A stretch of DNA of 5,180 nt from the NCBI GenBank assembly GCA_021789355.1, contig JAJYJR010000465.1:1-5180 (forward strand), written 5' to 3'. This DNA is from Chloroflexota bacterium. Its GTDB lineage: Bacteria; Chloroflexota; Limnocylindria; Limnocylindrales; CSP1-4. Positions 1-5,180 of this stretch are shown here, piece after piece (position 1 is the first letter of the stretch; each line of letters opens with the position of its first letter). The notes under the pieces were generated by a model that was given only the letters and a program-made list of their open reading frames with translations, did no database searches and had not been told where the DNA came from. The translations under genes were made by a program, and so were the position numbers.

Positions 1-79
1 GCCGTCACGCCCGCCCCCCATCGTCAGCGCGATCGTGCGCAGGACCCGATTATCCCGGCTCTGGGAGCGACGTGCGCGG

Positions 80-107
80 AGACAGGGCTCTGCCCGCGAG
101 CCTGTCT
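80..107 (-). terminator. Stem-loop after the methyltransferase gene, probable transcription terminator
   Basis: Five nt after the methyltransferase TAA, bases 80-90 and 98-107 form a 10-bp stem with one bulged G (87) around a 7-nt loop (91-97). The pairs include AGACAGG with CCTGTCT plus a CTC/GAG top. The stem is strong and well placed for the end of a transcription unit reading leftward. No run of T follows on either strand, so it departs from the classical intrinsic form; such tail-less hairpins are plausible in a high-GC genome. It could equally act as an mRNA 3' stabiliser or serve a convergent gene entering from the left. Confidence 0.5.
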
Positions 108-112
108 GCGCG

Positions 113-706
113 TTACCAGACGAAGGGCACGAGCCGCTTCGACCGGCGGGCGTACTCCGCGTACCCAGGCAGCTCGCGGGCCAGCAGCCGCTCCTCGGCC
201 GCCATGCGCCGTGCATAGGTGCGCCCGAAGAGGGCACCCAGTGCCGTGGCCACCGCCGCGCTCCCCGAGGTGAGTCCGAAGCCGGACCAGGCCAGGAGCG
301 TGCCGAGATAGCCCGGGTGTCGTACCAGCCGATAGGGGCCGTCGGTTACCAGCGCCTGCGTCTCACCCGTGCGCAGCGTCCGTGAGTACGCTGCCCCCAG
401 CGTGCGCATCGACCAGGCGCGCACCAGGAGTCCGCCCGCCTCCAGGAGGATGCCTGCCTGCGCCGCCCGCTGCGGCAACCGGGGTCCCGGCAAACGCCCG
501 GCCAGGAGCGGGAGCGTGGCGCCGAGGGCGAACGCCCGCGCGATGTCGCGCGTGGTGCCCGCGTCGCCGGCGGAGGCGTGGAGGCTGGTGGCGTGGCCAC
601 CCTCCCGGACGCGCGCCTCCAGCACCAGGAACCCGACGAGGCCGAGGTAACCGGCGCGGAGCTCGCGCGAGCCAGACCGAGGTGGCCCCTCAGGCTCCGG
701 GTTCAA
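113..706 (-). CDS. Isoprenylcysteine carboxyl methyltransferase (ICMT)-like membrane protein
   Basis: This is a predicted membrane methyltransferase of the ICMT/PEMT-like group, in which S-adenosylmethionine is bound by C-terminal motifs. Numbering from the proposed start, the hallmark LVTDGPYRLVRHPGYLG lies at about 119-135, and the paired C-terminal motif EERLLARELPGYAEY is followed by RLVPF at about 171-195; both are intact. Hydrophobic segments lie at about 16-29, 52-70, 81-98, 134-150 and 150-161. The bacterial substrate is not predictable from sequence; relatives methylate small hydrophobic thiols, lipids or carboxylates. The start is uncertain. The TTG at 706 gives 197 residues, a normal length, and overlaps the DUF192 stop by 17 nt, with a weak GGGGA 11 nt upstream. 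A GTG at 625 would give 170 residues and cut the first membrane segment. The open frame extends further upstream to 970 but there it only shadows DUF192. The stop (TAA, 113-115) is followed by a stem-loop. Confidence 0.8.
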   Translation of the reverse strand: MNPEPEGPPRSGSRELRAGYLGLVGFLVLEARVREGGHATSLHASAGDAGTTRDIARAFALGATLPLLAGRLPGPRLPQRAAQAGILLEAGGLLVRAWSMRTLGAAYSRTLRTGETQALVTDGPYRLVRHPGYLGTLLAWSGFGLTSGSAAVATALGALFGRTYARRMAAEERLLARELPGYAEYARRSKRLVPFVW

Positions 707-1151
707 AGCGCACCACGTCCCCGACGCGCAGACCGGCGCGCGTGGCCGCCCCGGCCTCGAGCTCCAGGCACCCACGCGCACCGCGCACGAACCAGACCAC
801 GCCGAGCCATGGGCGCAGGCCTTCCCGCATTGCCACCACGCGCCAGGTCGTGGGCGCGGGTCGGGCCCGGCTGATGAGCCGGGCGCTCGACTGGCTGGTA
901 GTGCCGGGTTCGCCAAGCGGGGCGGCGGATGCCGGCGACCCGTCCTCCGCCGGCGCCAGGAACACCGCATCGATGGCGAAGCGCATGAAGAGCATGTGGA
1001 TGCTCGCGTCCGTGGGGAGCCAGAGCCCCTCGCCCGGCGCCAGGGCGCGCCGGCCCATCAGGCCCCGGAAGCGTGCCCAGATGGAGCGGGCGGTGCAGAC
1101 GTCGGACGCCAGCAGCGCGTCAGTGCGCGCGATCCGGACAGCGGAGCTCAC
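690..1151 (-). CDS. DUF192 family protein with a Ser/Ala/Pro-rich insertion
   Basis: This 153-residue protein is recognised as DUF192 (PF02643) from its core pattern. RFRGLMGRRALAPGEGLWL (28-46) is followed by SIHMLFMRFAIDAVFL (50-65, matching the family IHTxFMRFPIDVxFL). Later come LRPWLGVVWFVRGARGCLELEAG, the glycine turn LRVGDVVRFE and a short C-end. The family's biochemical role is unknown; it is a small beta-rich fold. No signal peptide or membrane segment is visible, so it is probably cytoplasmic. Most members pass from the IDVxFL strand to the next strand through a turn of a few residues; here about 30 to 35 residues (about 67-101) rich in Ser, Ala, Pro and Gly are inserted. The start is a GTG at 1151; a GAGG lies 11 nt upstream, which is weak support, and this start gives the normal N-terminal beta strand (VRIARTDALLASDV). 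It lies 127 nt after tadC, and its stop overlaps the probable start of the next gene. Confidence 0.85.
   Translation of the reverse strand: MSSAVRIARTDALLASDVCTARSIWARFRGLMGRRALAPGEGLWLPTDASIHMLFMRFAIDAVFLAPAEDGSPASAAPLGEPGTTSQSSARLISRARPAPTTWRVVAMREGLRPWLGVVWFVRGARGCLELEAGAATRAGLRVGDVVRFEPGA
865..884. repeat. Perfect 8-bp inverted repeat inside the DUF192 insertion
   Basis: GCCCGGCT (865-872) and AGCCGGGC (877-884) are exact inverted arms around the 4-nt loop GATG. The element lies within the stretch encoding the unusual Ser/Ala/Pro-rich insertion of the DUF192 protein (roughly 849-953). By rough estimate about one such hairpin is expected by chance in a window of this size and GC, so only the coincidence with the insertion is of interest. 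Confidence 0.35.
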
Positions 1152-1278
1152 GGTTGGTGGCGCCTCAGCGCGGCACGGACCACGGGATCGTCCGCGGCAG
1201 CGGGCGCGGGAGTGGCCACTTCGCGGAGGCCAGCACGATCGGCGGACGGGGGCTCACGCTCCGCAGCCAGACCCGCGT
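1152..1278. other. Gap between tadC and the DUF192 gene, no supported gene
   Basis: On the minus strand one frame stays open across the whole gap and stops at TGA 1150-1148, overlapping the DUF192 GTG as GTGA. Its 44 codons after the tadC stop have no ATG, GTG or TTG at a useful place and no recognisable motif. Their third positions are less GC-rich (about 73% by my count) than those of the flanking genes. A 30-codon GTG-started frame (1257-1165) is also present without support. A perfect 10-bp palindrome AGTGGCCACT lies at 1211-1220. I saw no convincing promoter or terminator. Confidence 0.5.
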
Positions 1279-2211
1279 TCAGTGACCGCCGGTGTTGAGG
1301 TTGACCGCGATCAGGATCAGCGCCGGTCCGAGGATCACGGCAAAGAGCGAGGGGAAGATGCATCCCACGAGCGGGAAGAGCATCTTGATCGGCGCCTGGG
1401 CCGCCTGCTCCTCTGCCCGCTGCCGGCGCTCGATGCGCAGCTGCTCGGACTGCACCTGCAGCACCTTGCTGATCGAGACGCCCAGCTGCTCGGCCTGGAT
1501 GACCGCGCCGATGAAGTTCGTGAGCGCCGGTACCTCGGTGCGGGCCACGATGTCGCGCAGGGCGTCGCGCCGCGCCTTGCCGACCCGGATCTCGGCGAGC
1601 GCCCGCCGGAACTCGTCCGGGAGCGGGCCGACCATCTTCTCGGTGACCTTGCCGAGCGCGGCGTCGAATCCGAGCCCGGCCCGGACCGAGATGGTCAACA
1701 GGTCGAGGGCATCCGGGATGGCGAGGAGGATCTGCTTCTGCCGTGCCCGGATCCGTCGGCCGAGCCAGAACTCCGGTGCCAGGTAGCCGACGCCGGCGCC
1801 GGCTACGGCGATGAGGACCCCCTCGAACAGGCTGCCCGCGAGGATCCCGAAGACAAGGAACGCGATGGCGGCCAGGGCGATCGCGACTACCACCTTGAGA
1901 CCGAGGAAGTCGCTGGTGCGCATGTTCCCCGGGTGCCCGGCCATGGCCAGGCGCTTCTCGGTGCGGCCGGCCTGGGTCGCGCTCGTGAAGCGCTGGGCGA
2001 TGCCCGAGAGGCGCTGCGCCAGGGGGCGGATCGTCCGCTCGAAGAGCGGCTGCTGCAGCTCGAGCTCCTCGAGGTTGCGCGCCTGCATGGTGCCGAGCTG
2101 GGTGAGCCGGGCCTGGACCGGGTCCACCGGCTGCGACTGCGCGATGCCGACGAAGACGAGCAGGATGCCGAGGGCGAGAACCGCGCCGACGACGATGGGC
2201 AGGATCGACAT
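1279..2211 (-). CDS. tadC: TadC, second inner-membrane platform protein of the Tad pilus (T2SSF domain)
   Basis: This 310-residue membrane protein is the partner of TadB in the Tad platform. An N-terminal membrane segment (about 4-22) is followed by a cytoplasmic linker, with QARLTQLG and, near 85-105, the TadC-like RTEKRLAMAGHPGNMRTSDF. Membrane segments lie at about 106-124 and 128-146, leading into LAPEFWLGRRIRARQKQI. The T2SSF core (about 162-298) contains IPDALDLLTISVRAGLGFDAAL, whose DALDLL and AGLGFDAAL elements are typical of TadC, and AEQLGVSISKVLQVQSEQLR. It ends in a C-terminal membrane segment (277-303, FPLVGCIFPSLFAVILGP). The ATG at 2211 lies only 3 nt after the tadB stop, with a GAGG sequence inside the tadB 3' end serving as a likely ribosome-binding site, so translational coupling to tadB is likely. 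The C-end is normal, with no sign of frameshift. In many tad loci tadD follows; here it does not. Confidence 0.95.
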   Translation of the reverse strand: MSILPIVVGAVLALGILLVFVGIAQSQPVDPVQARLTQLGTMQARNLEELELQQPLFERTIRPLAQRLSGIAQRFTSATQAGRTEKRLAMAGHPGNMRTSDFLGLKVVVAIALAAIAFLVFGILAGSLFEGVLIAVAGAGVGYLAPEFWLGRRIRARQKQILLAIPDALDLLTISVRAGLGFDAALGKVTEKMVGPLPDEFRRALAEIRVGKARRDALRDIVARTEVPALTNFIGAVIQAEQLGVSISKVLQVQSEQLRIERRQRAEEQAAQAPIKMLFPLVGCIFPSLFAVILGPALILIAVNLNTGGH

Positions 2212-2214
2212 CGC

Positions 2215-3228
2215 TCAGACCTCGATGTCCACGATGCGCCGGATGAGCAGGAAGCCCATGACCATGGCGAACCCGGCGATGGAGAGCACGATGACGCCGG
2301 CAGGGAGTCCAAGGACCTCCGGGGGCTTGCGGAACATCGGCTGCATGAACGATGGGGCGATCAGGAAGAGGATCCCCGCCAGGCCGAACGGCAGCCCACC
2401 CACGACGTAGCCGGAGAGGCGCTGCTGGGCGGTCAGGGTGCGGATCTCGCCCTTGATGCGGATGCGCTCGCGGATCGTGAAGGCGATCGAGTCGAGGATC
2501 TCGGCGAGGTTGCCGCCCACCTGGTGCTGGATCGAGATGGCGGTGACCATCAGCTCGAGGTCGTCCGATCGGACCCGCCGGAGCATGTTCTCCAGCGCCT
2601 GGTCGAACGGGAGACCCAGGTTCACCTCCCGGATGACGCGCCCGAACTCGGTCGAGATGGGCGGCCGCGTCTCGCGCACCACCAATTCAACCGCCTGGAG
2701 GAACGAGGAACCCGCCCGGAGGGCGTTCGCGATGAGCGTGATCGTGTCCGCGAGCTGGCCGTTGAACGCCTTGAGGCGTGCCGAACGTCGGTGGCCCAGC
2801 CAGAACCGCGGCAGCATGAACCCGATGACGGCGCCGATGACCCACGCGAGCGGGCTCGTGAACGCCTGGACGAACGGGCTGAGGAGGATCATCAGGAGCG
2901 GGATCCCGAGCGTGCTGCCCGCCCAGATCGCCAGGTACTCGCTGACCTTGAGGCGCAGGTCGGCCCGGGCGATGTCACGTGCCAGGTTGGCGCCGAAGTC
3001 GCGCGCCTCGATCCCCCGGTTGAGGGTGGCCATCGCAGCCGAGTTCGCCAGCATGTCCGTGATCGACGGCGTGCCGGCCTTCTTCTTTTCCTCCGGGGTT
3101 CGGGCCGAGGCGTACCGCTCGAGGCGCTCGGACACGCTCGAGCCACGGGCGCTCGCGAGCCCGATGGCGACGAGCAGGATGGCGAGACCGGCCACCACGG
3201 CCAGACCGAAGACGATCGGGTTGTTCAT
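2215..3228 (-). CDS. tadB: TadB, inner-membrane platform protein of the Tad pilus (T2SSF domain)
   Basis: This 337-residue integral membrane protein is related to GspF/PilC (T2SSF domain) and forms part of the platform that couples the CpaF ATPase to pilin extrusion. A hydrophobic segment sits at about residues 5-25, followed by a charged cytoplasmic stretch (SARTPEEKKK). A membrane hairpin lies at about 99-143, ending in the family-typical LPRFWLGHRRSARLKAF. The T2SSF core spans roughly 156-290, with FNGQLADTITLIANALRAG, then SFLQAVELVVRE, then a helix including EVNLGLPFDQALENML and HQVGGNLAEILD, all characteristic of TadB. Two more membrane segments are at about 272-293 and 308-329. The ATG at 3228 is supported by a GGGGGAG Shine-Dalgarno with a 7-nt spacer. 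The stop lies 3 nt before tadC. Length and topology look normal. It is assigned to TadB rather than TadC by its position directly after cpaF and by its greater length. Confidence 0.95.
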   Translation of the reverse strand: MNNPIVFGLAVVAGLAILLVAIGLASARGSSVSERLERYASARTPEEKKKAGTPSITDMLANSAAMATLNRGIEARDFGANLARDIARADLRLKVSEYLAIWAGSTLGIPLLMILLSPFVQAFTSPLAWVIGAVIGFMLPRFWLGHRRSARLKAFNGQLADTITLIANALRAGSSFLQAVELVVRETRPPISTEFGRVIREVNLGLPFDQALENMLRRVRSDDLELMVTAISIQHQVGGNLAEILDSIAFTIRERIRIKGEIRTLTAQQRLSGYVVGGLPFGLAGILFLIAPSFMQPMFRKPPEVLGLPAGVIVLSIAGFAMVMGFLLIRRIVDIEV

Positions 3229-3235
3229 CTCGCCA

Positions 3236-3242
3236 CTCCCCC
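3236..3242 (-). promoter_or_regulatory. Ribosome-binding site of tadB
   Basis: The minus strand reads GGGGGAG here, 7 nt before the tadB ATG at 3228. It sits in the 32-nt cpaF-tadB gap. Its first base is also the last base of a small upstream inverted repeat (3242-3259), so folding of the leader could touch this site. Confidence 0.7.
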
Positions 3243-3259
3243 GCGCATGGGCCTGCGCG
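3242..3259 (-). other. Small inverted repeat in the cpaF-tadB gap
   Basis: CGCGCA (3242-3247) and TGCGCG (3254-3259) are perfect inverted arms of 6 bp around a 6-nt loop, directly abutting the tadB Shine-Dalgarno. It fills most of the gap between two co-transcribed genes. It could tune tadB translation or partly separate cpaF and tadB message levels. Six-base arms in GC-rich DNA occur readily by chance, so only the placement speaks for it. Confidence 0.3.
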
Positions 3260-3260
3260 C

Positions 3261-4673
<1,413 letters not shown>

Positions 4674-4680
4674 TGGCGCG

Positions 4681-4687
4681 CTCCCTC
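4681..4687 (-). promoter_or_regulatory. Ribosome-binding site of cpaF
   Basis: The minus strand reads GAGGGAG here, 7 nt before the ATG at 4673. This near-ideal Shine-Dalgarno fixes the cpaF start and keeps the Pro-rich N-terminal linker in the protein. It lies in the 29-nt gap after tadZ. Confidence 0.75.
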
Positions 4688-4702
4688 AGGCTCGCGATGG
4701 GC

Positions 4703-5180
4703 TCATCGCCGGGCGAAGATGGACCGGCGCGGGGCCGAGCGTGTCGCCGACGCATCGGCGGCGCCCGGCTCGACCACGGGGCCGGCAAGGTCTCGGGCGA
4801 GGCGGAGCAGGTCCTGGCTGACCTGGGCCTCGGGGTTGCTGGTCACGAAGGGGATGCCGCGGTTCAGCGCGTAGACCACGCTGCGCCCGTCGCTGACGAC
4901 GGAGTGATCGACCTTGCGGCCGATCGAGCGCTCGACGTCGGCCACCCGGATCCCGAGCGAGGAGTCGGCGCGGTTCAGTACGAGGGCGATGCGCCCGTCG
5001 TCGTACCCGAGCTGGCGCGCCACCTCCAGGAAGACCCGCAGGTTGCGGATGTTGGTGATCTCGAGCGTCAGCACCGCGGCGATCCGGTCCGCCACGTCGA
5101 GCATGGCGAGCATCATGTCGCTCAGGATCGGCTGGGTGTCCACCACCACCAGCTCGTGATCCTCGCGAAGCCGCTCGATG
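4703..5180 (-). CDS. tadZ: TadZ/CpaE-like pilus-localisation ATPase, C-terminal part (5' end outside window)
   Basis: This is the C-terminal 158 residues of a MinD/ParA-type P-loop protein; the frame stays open to the right edge, so the start and the Walker A motif lie beyond 5180. Near the visible N-end, hydrophobic residues lead into VVVDTQP, which matches the strand ending in the conserved Asp of the family. Further on, IALVLNRADSSLGI resembles the nucleotide-base-contacting VLNR strand of CpaE proteins, and ALNRGIPFV followed by a helix resembles the typical C-terminal region. The last 25 or so residues (GAADASATRSAPRR) look like a disordered basic tail. Family members help place the Tad secretion machine at the cell pole or membrane; they often carry an N-terminal receiver-like domain, which cannot be checked here. 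The gene ends in TGA 29 nt before cpaF, consistent with co-transcription. A GTG at 5149 opens an internal in-frame ORF but lies inside the conserved domain and is not a plausible start. An alternative is a generic ParA/MinD ATPase, but adjacency to cpaF favours TadZ. Confidence 0.88.
   Translation of the reverse strand, partial: IERLREDHELVVVDTQPILSDMMLAMLDVADRIAAVLTLEITNIRNLRVFLEVARQLGYDDGRIALVLNRADSSLGIRVADVERSIGRKVDHSVVSDGRSVVYALNRGIPFVTSNPEAQVSQDLLRLARDLAGPVVEPGAADASATRSAPRRSIFARR

Noticed and set aside
1..79. Possible start of another minus-strand gene (ATG at 21-19) or a -10-like GATAAT around 49-54
   Set aside because: Only seven codons of the putative gene are visible, no Shine-Dalgarno precedes it, and no -35-like hexamer stands at the proper distance from the GATAAT.
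707..970. Upstream extension of the methyltransferase frame to a 285-residue product
   Set aside because: This part shadows DUF192 in another frame, is Arg/Pro-rich and lacks family similarity. The methyltransferase fold begins after it.
1211..1220. 10-bp perfect palindrome AGTGGCCACT as a possible operator
   Set aside because: Several palindromes of this length are expected by chance in a window of this size, and no promoter is recognisable next to it.
1165..1257. A 30-codon minus-strand frame starting at GTG in the tadC-DUF192 gap
   Set aside because: It has no ribosome-binding site, motif or coding bias that separates it from chance.
1790..1806. GCCGGC-rich short direct repeats in tadC
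   Set aside because: They are explained by consecutive Ala and Gly codons of a membrane segment (AGAGVG) in a GC-rich genome.

Overview
The window is a high-GC (clearly above 60% by eye) bacterial segment in which every gene I can support lies on the minus strand, so it reads from right (5180) to left (1). Four of the six genes form the motor core of a Tad/Flp (tight adherence, type IVc) pilus locus. In transcription order these are the C-terminal part of a TadZ/CpaE-like ATPase (cut by the right edge), the CpaF/TadA secretion ATPase, and the two inner-membrane platform proteins TadB and TadC. They are tightly packed (gaps of 29, 32 and 3 nt), and there are good Shine-Dalgarno sequences before cpaF and tadB. 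I infer one operon whose promoter lies beyond position 5180.

Downstream of tadC, after a 127-nt gap without a convincing gene, come two unrelated small genes. One encodes a DUF192 family protein that carries an unusual Ser/Ala/Pro-rich insertion. The other encodes a membrane protein with the signature of the isoprenylcysteine carboxyl methyltransferase (ICMT)-like family. Their reading frames probably overlap by 17 nt. The methyltransferase ends in a TAA followed 5 nt later by a strong stem-loop (80-107), which probably marks the 3' end of the transcription unit. The left edge (1-79) holds no gene I can support.

How the parts work together: TadZ is thought to position the Tad machine, CpaF hydrolyses ATP to drive pilus assembly, and TadB and TadC form the inner-membrane platform that couples the ATPase to pilin extrusion. 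The pilin, prepilin peptidase, secretin/Rcp proteins, TadD and pseudopilins are not in this window. What DUF192 and the methyltransferase do here is unknown; their placement is the main contextual curiosity.

Taxonomy: very high GC, the order tadZ-cpaF-tadB-tadC, and the CpaF variant His-box (STGHANTPRD) suggest Chloroflexota or a related high-GC, soil-type lineage, with Actinomycetota as the alternative. This is a weak inference from memory. I found no RNA genes, CRISPR arrays, insertion sequences or defence genes, and no clear new system. The best leads are the DUF192 insertion and the tad / DUF192 / methyltransferase linkage.
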